Source: Desulfotruncus arcticus DSM 17038 (GTDB lineage Bacteria; Bacillota; Desulfotomaculia; Desulfotomaculales; Desulfallaceae). From it: a DNA stretch of 64,000 bases. Position 1 is the first letter of the stretch; every line of letters begins with the position of its first letter. Shown in pieces: positions 50,249 to 59,187 of the stretch. Where the stretch lies: positions 58,820 through 122,819 of the forward strand of contig NZ_FOOX01000017.1 of NCBI RefSeq assembly GCF_900113335.1, written 5' to 3'. The notes beneath the pieces are model-generated. The model saw nothing but the letters and a program-made list of their open reading frames with translations, ran no database searches and was not told where the DNA came from. A program made the position numbers and the translations under genes.

Positions 50249-50473
50249 TCAGCTTCCAAGCAGTTTATGACGCAGGCCGGTTACCAGCCGTTCCTCACCG
50301 TCCGGCTCCTGTAAAACCTTTTTAATTTCTTTCCAAACTTCCGGGCACTTGGTTTCCGCCAGCCCCACAATCTCCCGCATGGCCATATCCACTTTGCGCC
50401 GTTCTTCTTTACTTGACGGGGTTACCCCGGCCTTTTCCATAATTTTTCCACAGTGCCGCAAATAACAGCTCAT
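50249..50473 (-). CDS. Small conserved hypothetical protein (74 aa)
   Basis: A 74-residue soluble protein with no recognised domain. The N-terminus MSCYLRHCGKIMEKAG and the central VDMAMREIVGLAETKCPEVW carry conserved-looking Cys and Trp positions; three cysteines could bind metal. AGGTGATG lies before ATG 50473, preferred over an in-frame codon three residues earlier. It lies between lepA and hemW and stops two bases before hemW begins, so the two are probably co-translated. The function is unknown. Confidence 0.65.
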   Translation of the reverse strand: MSCYLRHCGKIMEKAGVTPSSKEERRKVDMAMREIVGLAETKCPEVWKEIKKVLQEPDGEERLVTGLRHKLLGS

Positions 50474-50505
50474 AATCATCACCTGATCTTTAATTATTCG
50501 TTACT

Positions 50506-50580
50506 ATTCAGTATTCAGAAGTCAGAATGCCTTGACCCGGTTCTATTATTCTGACTCCTGACTCCTGGCTTCCGACTCCT
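50506..50580. repeat. Inverted heptamer-array repeat, locus e
   Basis: Left arm TCAGTAT, TCAGAAG, TCAGAAT; right arm (minus strand) TCGGAAG, CCAGGAG, TCAGGAG, TCAGAAT. The spacer is 19 bases. It ends eight bases from the lepA stop codon. Confidence 0.82.
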
Positions 50581-50587
50581 ATGTCAA

Positions 50588-52396
50588 TTATTCATCCTTT
50601 ACGTTAAGCACCGCCATAAAAGCTTCCTGGGGAATCTCCACATTTCCCACTTGTTTCATCCTCCGCTTGCCTTCCTTTTGTTTTTCCAACAGTTTACGCT
50701 TACGCGTAATATCCCCGCCGTAGCATTTGGCCAAAACATCTTTGCGCATGGCCCGGATCGTTTCCCTGGCTATAATCTTATTTCCAATGGCCGCCTGCAG
50801 GGGGATTTCAAACATCTGCCTGGGGATCAAGCTGCGGAGTTTTTCAACCAGCGCCCTGCCCCGGCCGTAAGCTTTATCTTTATGGGCAATTGTACTCAAA
50901 GCATCCAGCGGTTCCCCATTGACTAAAATGTCCATTTTAACCAGATTCGATTCCCGGTATCCCGCCACTTCGTAATCCAGGGAGGCATAACCCCTGGTAC
51001 GTGATTTTAATTGATCAAAAAAGTCAAAAATAATCTCACTGAGCGGCAAGTCATATTTCAGCATAACCCTGCTCTGGCTCATATAAACCATATCAACATA
51101 GACCCCGCGGCGGTCCTGGCACAGATCCATCACCGCACCCACGTATTCCTGGGGCACCATCACCGTGCCGGAAACGAAAGGCTCCTCCATCATGGTTATT
51201 TTACCGGCATCAGGCATTTTGCTGGGGTTATCAATTTCAATCACCTCGCCGGCAGTTGTCGTTATCCGGTAAACAACACTGGGCGCCGTAGTTATTAAAT
51301 TAATTCCATATTCCCGTTCTAATCTTTCCTGAATAATTTCCATGTGCAGCAAACCCAAAAAGCCACAGCGATAGCCAAAGCCCAGGGCATCGGATGTTTC
51401 CGGCTCGTAAACCAGAGAGGCATCATTAAGTTTAAGCTTATCCAGGGCATCGCGCAAGTCTTCGTACTCGGCGGATTCCACCGGATAAAGGCCGCAATAA
51501 ACCATCGGCTTAACCTGGCGGTAACCTGGCAGTGGTTCAGCCGCGGGACGCCGGGCATCAGTAACAGTATCGCCCACCCTGGTATCCTTTACATTTTTCA
51601 TACTGGCGGCAAAGTAACCAACCTCACCGGCGCTTAATTCATCGACTGATACAGGCGCAGGCTTAAAAACACCAAGTTCGTTAACTTCAAATTCTTTGTC
51701 TGTAGCCATCATTTTAATCTGCATGCCCTTACTGATCCGGCCTTGAACAACCCGGATATAAGCTACCACGCCCCGGTAAGAGTCGTAATGCGAATCAAAA
51801 ATCAGCGCCTGCAATGGCGCATCCTCATCCCCCTGCGGCGGTGGTATCCGGGTAACTATTCTTTCCAATATCTCCTCTACCCCTGTGCCGTTTTTGGCTG
51901 AAGCAGGAATAGCGTCGGAGGCGTCCAAACCGATAACATCTTCAATCTCGCTTCTAACCCGCTCAGGGTCGGCGGCAGGCAGGTCAATTTTATTAATTAC
52001 CGGTATAATTTCCAGGTCATGATCTATAGCCAGGTAAACGTTGGCCAGTGTTTGGGCTTCGATACCCTGCGCCGAGTCAACCACCAGCAATGCGCCTTCG
52101 CAGGAGGCAAGGCTGCGCGAAACTTCATAAGTAAAGTCCACATGCCCCGGAGTATCGATCAGGTTTAAAACGTATTCCTGCCCGTCACGGGCCCGGTAAT
52201 TAAGGCGGACGGCCTGCAGTTTTATGGTTATGCCTCTTTCCCTTTCCAGATCCATCTGGTCCAGCACCTGTTCAGACATCTCCCGCTGGGTCAGGGCGCC
52301 GGTGTATTCCAGCAATCTGTCGGCAAGAGTGGACTTGCCATGGTCTATGTGGGCGATGATGCAAAAGTTTCTAATTCGTTCCTGTCTTCTTTGCAC
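50588..52396 (-). CDS. lepA: Elongation factor 4 (LepA)
   Basis: A 602-residue translational GTPase related to EF-G, involved in translation initiation or ribosome back-translocation. G1 is AHIDHGKST (15-23), G3 DTPGHVDF, G4 NKIDLP. The LepA-specific C-terminal domain includes [20 protein letters not shown]. Normal length. The start is GTG with AAGGGAGAGG upstream. It precedes the small hypothetical gene and hemW, a common Firmicute order. Confidence 0.98.
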   Translation of the reverse strand: MQRRQERIRNFCIIAHIDHGKSTLADRLLEYTGALTQREMSEQVLDQMDLERERGITIKLQAVRLNYRARDGQEYVLNLIDTPGHVDFTYEVSRSLASCEGALLVVDSAQGIEAQTLANVYLAIDHDLEIIPVINKIDLPAADPERVRSEIEDVIGLDASDAIPASAKNGTGVEEILERIVTRIPPPQGDEDAPLQALIFDSHYDSYRGVVAYIRVVQGRISKGMQIKMMATDKEFEVNELGVFKPAPVSVDELSAGEVGYFAASMKNVKDTRVGDTVTDARRPAAEPLPGYRQVKPMVYCGLYPVESAEYEDLRDALDKLKLNDASLVYEPETSDALGFGYRCGFLGLLHMEIIQERLEREYGINLITTAPSVVYRITTTAGEVIEIDNPSKMPDAGKITMMEEPFVSGTVMVPQEYVGAVMDLCQDRRGVYVDMVYMSQSRVMLKYDLPLSEIIFDFFDQLKSRTRGYASLDYEVAGYRESNLVKMDILVNGEPLDALSTIAHKDKAYGRGRALVEKLRSLIPRQMFEIPLQAAIGNKIIARETIRAMRKDVLAKCYGGDITRKRKLLEKQKEGKRRMKQVGNVEIPQEAFMAVLNVKDE

Positions 52397-52441
52397 TGCC
52401 AGTTCCTCTCCCTTAAAAATTAGGTCAATTCATATCAGTAT

Positions 52442-52470
52442 ATTATAGCATCCATCAGGTCAGGCTGAAA
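52442..52470 (-). promoter_or_regulatory. Candidate lepA promoter
   Basis: Minus-strand consensus -10 TATAAT (52447-52442), preceded at 17 bases by TTTCAG, a weak -35 box, in the gap between the dinG-like gene and lepA. Confidence 0.45.
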
Positions 52471-52493
52471 AGGACAACCTGCACTTGTACTTA

Positions 52494-54533
52494 TTACAGC
52501 CGGGTAGATACATTGGCCGCTGCCCGCGCATGATGTTTTGGTTCAGTCGCAGAACCGGGCCATAAAGTGGAAAGAGCGCTCAAATTTTGGACAACTTTTG
52601 CACCTGCCGGGAAAGCCCCCAACACATGCTGCTCCCACGGCCTACCCGGAACTGGTTCCAAAATGACGATGGCGCCCCGGTCATCCCGTGACCGGATCAG
52701 CCTGCCGCATCCTTGTTTTAATCTCAAGCCCATTTCAGGATAGTCCACCGTGCTAACCGGATCCAATCCCTGTTCCTTCATCTCGCGCCTGCGCGCCTCG
52801 ATCAGCGGATCCTGAGGCGGAAAGGGCAACTGCCAGATCACCAGCAGGGATAATGCTTCACCTGGTACGTCAATTCCCTCCCAAAACCCGGAACCAACGA
52901 GCACCGACGATATTTCTTCACGGAATTTTCGGACCAGATAACCCCTTTCCGCACTATCTTCCCAAAGAAATTCAAAGGGCAGCCGGAATTCTTTCAGCCC
53001 CTTTCGGATTTTACGCACATCGGACGGCCTATTGGTAAGCACCAGTGCCCGCCCTTTGGAAACCCGCAATAAAGAAACCAACCGCCTTAAAGCCCTGGGG
53101 AACCAGCTTTGTTGATCAACGGCGGGTAATCGTTGAGGCAGATAAACTAAAACCTGTTTATCAAACTCAAAGGAACTGCCCACAGATGAGCTTGAAAATT
53201 CCTTTAAACCTAAAGCACGCGCAAAGTAACTAAAATCTCCTCCAGTGCTCATGGTTGCTGAGGAAAACACTACGGGAAGTCTCCTGGCAAATAGATGCTT
53301 ATTTAACATACCGCTGAGGTCCCGGGGCACCACCCAAAAACTCTGGTCCAGCCGGTCGGCCCAGAAAATGACATCTTTACCCCTATTCCGGCAAAACCGG
53401 TCCAGAGCCAACGCCGCCCGTTCCACCCCCGCCTCATATGCTTGCAATCGCGTATGAGAGAGGGTTTGGAGGTGCAGATCTTGTTCGTTTTGCAGTTCAA
53501 AATGCAATGTTCCAAGTGCGCGCCGTAAGGTATCCGCTGCCCCAAGCAGCTCATCATTTATCCGTATGGTCAGCCGGTCCGTTTGCTCATCACCGGCAGC
53601 CGCCTGGTAAAGGATTTTGAAAAAGCGCGCGGTGGCCTTATCCATGGCAAAGGCAATGGAAATTAAAGACGTTCTGGCTCCCTGAATTTGTTCAATGGAG
53701 GTAAGCATATCATCAATATCCTCTTTAACCACCTGCCGTCCCGCCCTGAGTGCCGCCGGAAGCAGTATTTTATGGCCTTCGTCAAAGATTACCGCTGAGT
53801 AATCGGGCAAAAGAGGCAGTTTACCTTCAGCGACCCGCTCATCCCGTGTCCAAAGGTCATCAAAAAAGGTGCCGTGGTCGCACACAACCAGGTCCAGAGC
53901 CGACCGGTAATGCTCCCTCGCCTTAACCAGCTTACAGAATCCCCGGTCCGGGCAAGTTTCGCAGGGCATTGTTTCATCCCAGGCTACCTGTGTCCAAACC
54001 CGGTCCGGTACACCGGGCATCTCAGAGCGTTCTCCCCGTTCAGTCTTTCCCGCCCAGTGCAACACATTTGTAACCGCCTTGCCTGGCTGTTCAAACAGCA
54101 GGTTGTGAAACCGGTTAACTTTGATATCGCAAATGTACTGATGTGGATCCTTGGCCATGCGGACATCAATATCCAGATCCAGCAGGCGCGAAAGTTTTTC
54201 TATGTCTCCCCGGGGTCCGGCCAACTGCTCCTGGAGCGCTGTGGAGGCGCAGGCAATCACGACAGGTTTACCCTTAAGCCGGGCATAAGCAACCGCGGTA
54301 AGCAAATAAGCAAAAGTTTTACCAATACCCAATCCAGCCTCGGCGAAATGCACTTTTCCCCGGCATGCGGCATCGGCAAGCTTAAACGCTGTGTAAATTT
54401 GCTCTTCGCGAATTTCATAGCCATGCTCGGGCAGGACATCATAAAACACCTGCCCGATCCATTCGGTGAGCTTTACCGGAAAATCATGTTTACTTTGATA
54501 TGCAAAAGGTAGATGAGATCTGACAGCACACAT
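52494..54533 (-). CDS. dinG: DinG-family ATP-dependent helicase
   Basis: A 679-residue XPD/DinG superfamily 2 helicase. Walker A is AEAGLGIGKTFAYLL, the DEAH-like box is VIFDEGHK, and motif VI is GLRLKQGCGRLIRSRDD. Cysteines in YICDIK and CETCPDRGFC fit a [4Fe-4S] domain of the XPD type. FWEGIDVPGEALSLLV is the late motif of this family. I choose ATG 54533, where GGGGA lies six bases upstream, over the codon six residues earlier. A perfect palindrome lies 28 bases upstream. Confidence 0.9.
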   Translation of the reverse strand: MCAVRSHLPFAYQSKHDFPVKLTEWIGQVFYDVLPEHGYEIREEQIYTAFKLADAACRGKVHFAEAGLGIGKTFAYLLTAVAYARLKGKPVVIACASTALQEQLAGPRGDIEKLSRLLDLDIDVRMAKDPHQYICDIKVNRFHNLLFEQPGKAVTNVLHWAGKTERGERSEMPGVPDRVWTQVAWDETMPCETCPDRGFCKLVKAREHYRSALDLVVCDHGTFFDDLWTRDERVAEGKLPLLPDYSAVIFDEGHKILLPAALRAGRQVVKEDIDDMLTSIEQIQGARTSLISIAFAMDKATARFFKILYQAAAGDEQTDRLTIRINDELLGAADTLRRALGTLHFELQNEQDLHLQTLSHTRLQAYEAGVERAALALDRFCRNRGKDVIFWADRLDQSFWVVPRDLSGMLNKHLFARRLPVVFSSATMSTGGDFSYFARALGLKEFSSSSVGSSFEFDKQVLVYLPQRLPAVDQQSWFPRALRRLVSLLRVSKGRALVLTNRPSDVRKIRKGLKEFRLPFEFLWEDSAERGYLVRKFREEISSVLVGSGFWEGIDVPGEALSLLVIWQLPFPPQDPLIEARRREMKEQGLDPVSTVDYPEMGLRLKQGCGRLIRSRDDRGAIVILEPVPGRPWEQHVLGAFPAGAKVVQNLSALSTLWPGSATEPKHHARAAANVSTRL

Positions 54534-54560
54534 ACTGATTCCCCGTTCCATTAATTTAAG

Positions 54561-54578
54561 GGGAGAATTAATTCTCCC
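54561..54578. promoter_or_regulatory. Perfect 18-base palindrome, possible operator
   Basis: GGGAGAATTAATTCTCCC lies between the dinG-like start and the -35 box of the plus-strand small-RNA promoter. Its symmetry without a loop fits a dimeric regulator site better than a terminator. Confidence 0.5.
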
Positions 54579-54585
54579 AGATTCC

Positions 54586-54614
54586 TTGACACTTTATTGA
54601 ATATGTGATATACT
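54586..54614 (+). promoter_or_regulatory. Consensus promoter of a predicted small RNA
   Basis: TTGACA (54586-54591), 17-base spacer, TATACT (54609-54614). No plus-strand protein gene lies within 2 kb downstream. Confidence 0.8.
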
Positions 54615-54620
54615 GTTACT

Positions 54621-54737
54621 GTAATTTAATTTAAATTAACCCCTATAGCATAAAGTTCATTATACATAAATTCTGCAAAAAAGTAAAGCTTTATTTAAGC
54701 CCTTGCGCCTTCCAGGTGGTAAGGGCTTAAGTTTTTT
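54621..54737 (+). ncRNA. Predicted small RNA of about 117 bases
   Basis: It is framed by a consensus promoter and a strong terminator. The AT-rich body contains no ATG-started frame. No match to 6S, SRP, tmRNA or RNase P landmarks was seen. The 338-base gap 54534-54871 otherwise holds the palindrome and a bidirectional terminator. Confidence 0.6.
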
Positions 54738-54738
54738 C
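54695..54738 (+). terminator. Terminator of the predicted small RNA
   Basis: Ten-pair perfect stem TTAAGCCCTT / AAGGGCTTAA with a 16-base loop, followed by GTTTTTTC. Confidence 0.85.
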
Positions 54739-54784
54739 ACACTAAATTACCATTGACAATTAACAATGCAGCGCTGCGGATAAT

Positions 54785-54822
54785 AAAAACGCGCGTACAA
54801 ATCTTTTGTGCGCGCGTTTTTT
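54785..54822. terminator. Bidirectional terminator after the spoIIP transcript
   Basis: AAAACGCGCG and CGCGCGTTTT form a long stem (with inner ACAAA/TTTGT) and give U-tracts on both strands. It would end the minus-strand spoIIP transcript and back up the small-RNA terminator. Confidence 0.8.
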
Positions 54823-54871
54823 ATCCCTTAGCCCCATCAGTAAAGATTCTGATTAGTACAAACAAAACATA

Positions 54872-55192
54872 CTACGGCCAGCCTTTAATCTCATAAACCA
54901 ACTGCTGCATCATTTTTAATCTTTGTTCAATTATATCAACCAGATGCTCGATTTCAACCCGGGTTGTTGGCCAGATTTCCCTGACCCGGATACTCTTAAA
55001 AGGCAATTCCAGTGTATCACCCAGCAGGGTAACCTGCAAATTATCTTGTTCAAGCCGCAGGTCCATCAAAACCAGTGGTTTATCCGGAGCCACAGTCTGG
55101 TTATAATTTTCCACAATAACATGGGCACCGAAAATAATTATTCCTATAAAAATACCCAGGCTCGCCAGCATTGTTTTTCCGGGGGTATGCAT
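54872..55192 (-). CDS. Hypothetical membrane-anchored protein downstream of spoIIP
   Basis: A 106-residue protein with one N-terminal helix (about 7-25, LASLGIFIGIIIFGAHVIV) and an extracytoplasmic domain. The C-terminal half (VEIEHLVDIIEQRLKMMQQL) is helical. No named family is recognised. GTGGTGATT precedes ATG 55192. It lies 52 bases after spoIIP on the same strand, so a sporulation role is possible by context only. Confidence 0.6.
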   Translation of the reverse strand: MHTPGKTMLASLGIFIGIIIFGAHVIVENYNQTVAPDKPLVLMDLRLEQDNLQVTLLGDTLELPFKSIRVREIWPTTRVEIEHLVDIIEQRLKMMQQLVYEIKGWP

Positions 55193-55244
55193 AATCACCA
55201 CTCATCTTTTTCTCTATTTTTGCCAGATAAAATTTATCGTATAC

Positions 55245-56318
55245 TCAGTCTCTATCAAGACAGCGTTTCACCAATTCCGCCAGCGGACCGGCCAGGAGCT
55301 TAACGGTTTGCACCGCCTCTTCGGTTGAATTGCTGACACTTCCGATTTCCAGCAATATTGCCCGGGGGTGCAAGAATTGGTTGTAGCGACCTTCCTTAAT
55401 GCGCACGTCTAAACATAGTCCGGGGTGTTGCTTGTTAATCTCATCCGCCAGTTCCCTGGCAAAATCATAATTCTGTCGCCAGGTTGGAAATGGAGCTCTG
55501 GCATCGGAGCCGACAATAATCAGAATCGGTGCAACAGTTCTGCCATCCACGGTTACCACACTGTTTTCTCTTGGTTTTCCTGCATCCCGATGGATGTCTA
55601 AAACCACCTGAACCGACGGGTTTTCTTCTAATAATTTGCGCAGCGTCTCCTGCGAACGGTCATAAGAGGTATTATAATTGGCGTCGTTGATCGTATCTGA
55701 CACTGCAGCTTTGATACCATACTTTTCTTCCAGCTCCCTGCCCAGGGTTGCGGCTACTTTAACCACACCGCCCCTTTTCCCATTAAACCGTTCGGTCCCG
55801 TCCGTCAGAGCGTATGTTTCACCGGTATGAGTATTGTATATCGCCACCAGACTTTGCCCGGAAACCGGGGTTACGGGTTTTACCAGTTCATTATCCTGCT
55901 CCGCAGCCACTTCAGGTGCAATAACCGGAACAGCCTCTTCCTGCTGCATATTTACCGCGGCCAATAAGGGCACCTGCAGTTCCAGCATACTCCGGGGACT
56001 GTGCCTGTCAATGGTGAAGGTTTTAACCAGGGGCGCGACAAGGGAGCCCGGGGATACCACCTGGGGAATGTCCTCACCATTCCCCGTCCAGGCCATAACC
56101 GGCACTGCCACCCGCATAATACTGCGCGGGTCGCGATCACTCCAGTTTATCAATTGATTTAAGCACCACTGCTCAACTGACAATAGTCCGGGAGAGAAAT
56201 TATCCATCATACTGACTAACATCATTAGAAAAATAAATAAAACAATCAGAACCAGCCAGGGCCTGACCGATTTATGAAGCCTGTACCGCTTATAAGAATA
56301 ATAATAAGAGGGTTGCAT
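55245..56318 (-). CDS. spoIIP: Stage II sporulation protein P
   Basis: A 357-residue membrane-anchored cell-wall amidase/endopeptidase that works with SpoIID and SpoIIM in engulfment. One helix lies at about 22-41 (LVLIVLFIFLMMLVSMM). The catalytic domain contains YNTHTGETY, VVLDIHRDAG and LLEIGSVSNSTEEA, which hold the zinc ligands and catalytic Glu of the amidase fold. The start is ATG 56318 with AAGGGGGA upstream. This is direct evidence of endospore formation. Confidence 0.95.
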   Translation of the reverse strand: MQPSYYYSYKRYRLHKSVRPWLVLIVLFIFLMMLVSMMDNFSPGLLSVEQWCLNQLINWSDRDPRSIMRVAVPVMAWTGNGEDIPQVVSPGSLVAPLVKTFTIDRHSPRSMLELQVPLLAAVNMQQEEAVPVIAPEVAAEQDNELVKPVTPVSGQSLVAIYNTHTGETYALTDGTERFNGKRGGVVKVAATLGRELEEKYGIKAAVSDTINDANYNTSYDRSQETLRKLLEENPSVQVVLDIHRDAGKPRENSVVTVDGRTVAPILIIVGSDARAPFPTWRQNYDFARELADEINKQHPGLCLDVRIKEGRYNQFLHPRAILLEIGSVSNSTEEAVQTVKLLAGPLAELVKRCLDRD

Positions 56319-56400
56319 AAAAAATCCCCCTTTAACCGGGAAGTGTTCTATCATATGCCCGGAAAAGGGAGATTATTACCCAAACCTTACATTTTAATCT

Positions 56401-56751
56401 TTATCGCAGCACTGTGGGCACGATTGCATCAATCAGCCCGACCACAAAAGCAGATATTAATGCCCCGATCAGACTTACGCTGAGCAAGTTGGGGATTATA
56501 AACTGGGCCAGATAGATAACTACCGCTGCCGTAATAAATCCAACAATACCACGGTTTTGCGGGGAAATTTTATCGCCCAGCAAAGCCTCGGCCACATAGC
56601 CCAGCACCGCAATTACCGCCGCGGCAATCAAAGCGCCGGTAAAGCCGCCGCGCACAACAAAACCTGGCGCCAGCCAACTAACAACTATTAACACAAGTGC
56701 GGAAACAACAAAACGTATAATTAGTCCAAGCCATTGCATCGATCCATTCAC
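56401..56751 (-). CDS. Small YvlD/phage-holin-4 family membrane protein
   Basis: A 116-residue protein with four hydrophobic helices and a short polar loop (LLGDKISPQNRGIVGF). It resembles the phage holin 4_2 (YvlD) superfamily, whose chromosomal members are not lytic holins and have no known role. There are no phage genes nearby. It lies upstream of spoIIP on the same strand and is divergent from rpsT. Confidence 0.75.
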   Translation of the reverse strand: MNGSMQWLGLIIRFVVSALVLIVVSWLAPGFVVRGGFTGALIAAAVIAVLGYVAEALLGDKISPQNRGIVGFITAAVVIYLAQFIIPNLLSVSLIGALISAFVVGLIDAIVPTVLR

Positions 56752-56811
56752 CTCCTTAAAAAAATCTAGTAATTAGAATAACCAAAAAAATCGTTCGTAT
56801 ACCGGAGAAAC

Positions 56812-56840
56812 TTGCTTTTTTTTTCAGTGCGTGGTAAAAT
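56812..56840 (+). promoter_or_regulatory. Promoter of rpsT
   Basis: TTGCTT (56812-56817), 17-base spacer, TAAAAT (56835-56840), placing the start about 20 bases before the rpsT ribosome site. Confidence 0.7.
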
Positions 56841-56866
56841 TAGCGCTGTTGGGAGGTGAAAAAAGG

Positions 56867-57133
56867 ATGCCTAATATCAAATCTGCTGTCAAGCGGGTTC
56901 GTATTACCAGGAAGCGGACCGAGCGCAACAGGCGAATTAAATCCAGTTTGCGTACAGCTATTCGTCATTTTCATGACGCCATCACCAGCACAAACAAGGA
57001 CGAAGCCCAACTCAAATTACGCCGTGCGCTTGTTACTATAGATAAGGCCGTTACCAAAGGTGTGCTGCACAGGAATACAGCGGCCCGTACCAAGTCCCGT
57101 CTTACCAAGCGTTTTAACAAAATAGCCGGATAA
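56867..57133 (+). CDS. rpsT: 30S ribosomal protein S20
   Basis: An 88-residue basic ribosomal protein. MPNIKSAVKRVRITRKRTER and the C-terminal HRNTAARTKSRLTKRFNKIA are diagnostic. GGGAGGTG lies upstream of ATG 56867; an in-frame codon 12 residues earlier reads through the ribosome site and is rejected. It has its own promoter and terminator and is convergent with holA. Confidence 0.97.
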   Translation: MPNIKSAVKRVRITRKRTERNRRIKSSLRTAIRHFHDAITSTNKDEAQLKLRRALVTIDKAVTKGVLHRNTAARTKSRLTKRFNKIAG

Positions 57134-57136
57134 GTA

Positions 57137-57177
57137 AAAACGCGCGCTCAGTCATTTCTATATTATGCGCGCGTTTT
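57137..57177 (+). terminator. Terminator of rpsT
   Basis: AAAACGCGCGC (57137-57147) pairs perfectly with GCGCGCGTTTT (57167-57177), then AATATTT. Confidence 0.85.
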
Positions 57178-57190
57178 AATATTTGTAAAG

Positions 57191-57228
57191 TAATAAACCA
57201 CCCGTTTTAAAACAAGGGTGGTTTATTA
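57191..57228. terminator. Hairpin at the holA stop codon
   Basis: Thirteen-pair perfect stem TAATAAACCACCC / GGGTGGTTTATTA. It includes the holA stop codon and is the probable end of the holA transcript, though flanking U-tracts are weak. Confidence 0.55.
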
Positions 57229-58230
57229 CTTTTCGAAACATAGCTTTAAAATATATGTATCTATTAGTTCACTAAAGCTTCCTCCGCCGGTTTTAACCAG
57301 ATAATCCAGTTCCGCCAGTCTCATAATGGCCTGAACAAGTTGCCCGGAGCTAAAATTCTTTTGCTGCCGGCTAATTTTTTTATAAACAAATGGGTGCATT
57401 TTCAAGGTTTTAATAATCTCTTCCCTTGCGGTACCCGCTTCAGTCATTCCCCGCACCTGATAGATCAGGCGAAACTGCCTGGCAATCATGCCTATGATCT
57501 GCTGGGGCTGCTGTTTTTGCCTTAGCAGCTGGCGAATACCTCCAATAGCTTTTGTCCCGTCTTTTTCACCAATGGCATCAACCATTTCAAAAATACTTTC
57601 CTCTACCCTGCTCGCAACCAGTTCCTTTACGGTATCCAGATTAATTGTATTACCCCTGCCCACAAAGCAGGTTAATTTTTGCATTTCATTATGCAGGGTG
57701 TACATATCCGGGCCGCAGCGCAATAGCAGTTCTTCGGCGGCTTCCCTGGTTAAAGCAGCGTCTTCTTCCCGGGCTTGCTTAGCCAGCCATTTAGTTAATT
57801 CAGATGCTTTAAGCCTGACGAATTCTATAGCACCGCCCATTGCTGCAATTTTTTTGTATAATTTCTTTCTACGGTCAATACTTTGTCCGGTTTCCAATAC
57901 CAGGCAGCCACCTTTATTGGGCCGTTCAATGTACTCAAGGATGAGCTTATCATCCCCGTCCTTTTGAAGAATCGCGGCATCACGCACTACAACAAGTTTC
58001 TGTCCAGCCGTAAAGGGTGTAAGTTCCACGGCAGCAATGGCCTCTGTTGCAGATACAGATGAGCCATCTAAAATTTCATAATTAAACTCACCTTCACCAG
58101 CAGGAAGTAATGTTTGCTTTAGCCGCATCAGTGCCTGATCCCGGAGATAGGCCTCGGGACCGTAGAAAAGGTATACCGGTGCTATTTTTCCTTGCTTTAA
58201 TACATTTAAAAAGTCAATAAAATATTTCAT
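57226..58230 (-). CDS. holA: DNA polymerase III subunit delta
   Basis: A 334-residue clamp-loader subunit that opens the beta sliding clamp. The N-terminal nucleotide fold (APVYLFYGPEAYLRDQALMR) lacks a functional Walker A site, as usual for delta. The helical collar ends with MRLAELDYLVKTGG. Normal length. It is next to rpsT, as in many Firmicutes (yqeN position). Confidence 0.94.
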   Translation of the reverse strand: MKYFIDFLNVLKQGKIAPVYLFYGPEAYLRDQALMRLKQTLLPAGEGEFNYEILDGSSVSATEAIAAVELTPFTAGQKLVVVRDAAILQKDGDDKLILEYIERPNKGGCLVLETGQSIDRRKKLYKKIAAMGGAIEFVRLKASELTKWLAKQAREEDAALTREAAEELLLRCGPDMYTLHNEMQKLTCFVGRGNTINLDTVKELVASRVEESIFEMVDAIGEKDGTKAIGGIRQLLRQKQQPQQIIGMIARQFRLIYQVRGMTEAGTAREEIIKTLKMHPFVYKKISRQQKNFSSGQLVQAIMRLAELDYLVKTGGGSFSELIDTYILKLCFEK

Positions 58231-58414
58231 TTGTTCTAATTCCTACTTTAACTTACTAAGAATTTAATTCTCACGTTACTTGTATCTGGCGCTCCGGTGG
58301 TTCCCTCCGTGCGCTTCGCAATTTTCCTTATTGAGCGTATATTTATTGGTGCATAACGCGGTATCTATTTCTCATCCTTCTACTGCACCGTGCTGGTAGT
58401 AAAGATTTTATAAT
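58231..58414. other. Gap between holA and moeB
   Basis: A region of 184 bases without a gene. At 58273-58293 it has a 20-base near-copy of the sequence just after ppdK (15938-15958; CACGTTACTTGTNTCTGGCG). Confidence 0.4.
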
Positions 58415-59161
58415 TTAAATACCACCGCACACGGGACATTCGGGATCGCGATTAATTTCAACGGGCATAAATTGCATAGTTAAAACATCACAGGTTAAAA
58501 GCCGACCGATAAGGGGTTCTCCAATGCTAAGGATAACCTTAACCGCTTCCGCAACCTCTAATGCCCCGATCAAGCCGGGAATTGCCCCCAACACACCCTC
58601 CCGGTCACAGGAAGGGGCGTCACCGGAGGGTACATTGCGGAAAATACAGGACAAACAAGGGCCCTGTCCCGGAATTATGGTCATAACCTGTCCGGAATAG
58701 CCCAAAACGCCACCAAAAATATATGGCTTTCGCTGCTCCACACAGGCCTGGTTAATTAAAAATCTAACTTCAAAGTTATCCGTTCCGTCTACTACCAGAT
58801 CAAATTTAGAGATAATGTCTCTAAAATTTTTTTCATTCATCCGTTGGTTGATGGCGGATATTTTAATGTCAGGGTTTAGCGCAGCAATTTTTTCCCGGGC
58901 TGATTCGACCTTGGGGCGTCCCAGGTCGGGTGTAAAATGCAGAATCTGTCTCTGTAAATTTGACAAGTCCACGTTATCCCCGTCCAACAAACCGATATGG
59001 CCAATTCCAGCCGCCGCAAGGTAATAGGCAACCGGTGAGCCCAGTCCGCCGCTGCCCGCAACCAGCACGCTTGATTGCCGTAATTTCTCCTGCCCTGCAA
59101 CACCCACACCGTCAAGCAGCATATTTCTGCGATATCTTTCCATTTGATCTGCGGTCAGCAA
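58415..59161 (-). CDS. moeB: MoeB/ThiF-family E1-like adenylyltransferase
   Basis: A 248-residue enzyme that adenylates the C-terminal glycine of a MoaD- or ThiS-like protein. The nucleotide-binding fold has VLVAGSGGLGSPVAYYLAAAG, and substrate binding includes LLDGDNVDLSNLQRQI. Two CxxC pairs (CLSC and CPVC) bind zinc. SCDREGVLGAIPGLIG is the crossover-loop region. The context of moaA, moaC, mobB and moaD favours MoeB over ThiF. Confidence 0.92.
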   Translation of the reverse strand: MLTADQMERYRRNMLLDGVGVAGQEKLRQSSVLVAGSGGLGSPVAYYLAAAGIGHIGLLDGDNVDLSNLQRQILHFTPDLGRPKVESAREKIAALNPDIKISAINQRMNEKNFRDIISKFDLVVDGTDNFEVRFLINQACVEQRKPYIFGGVLGYSGQVMTIIPGQGPCLSCIFRNVPSGDAPSCDREGVLGAIPGLIGALEVAEAVKVILSIGEPLIGRLLTCDVLTMQFMPVEINRDPECPVCGGI

Positions 59162-59187
59162 TTTTAATCACTTCCCCTGCAGTATTG

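Noticed and set aside
53874..54512. Plus-strand open frame of 212 codons
   Set aside because: It is the antisense shadow of the DinG-like gene, with no ribosome site or recognisable motif.
56401..56751. Holin-like protein as sign of a prophage
   Set aside because: No other phage genes occur nearby, and chromosomal members of this family are common.
58415..59161. ThiF for thiamine synthesis
   Set aside because: No thiamine genes are near, while moaA, moaC, mobB and moaD are.
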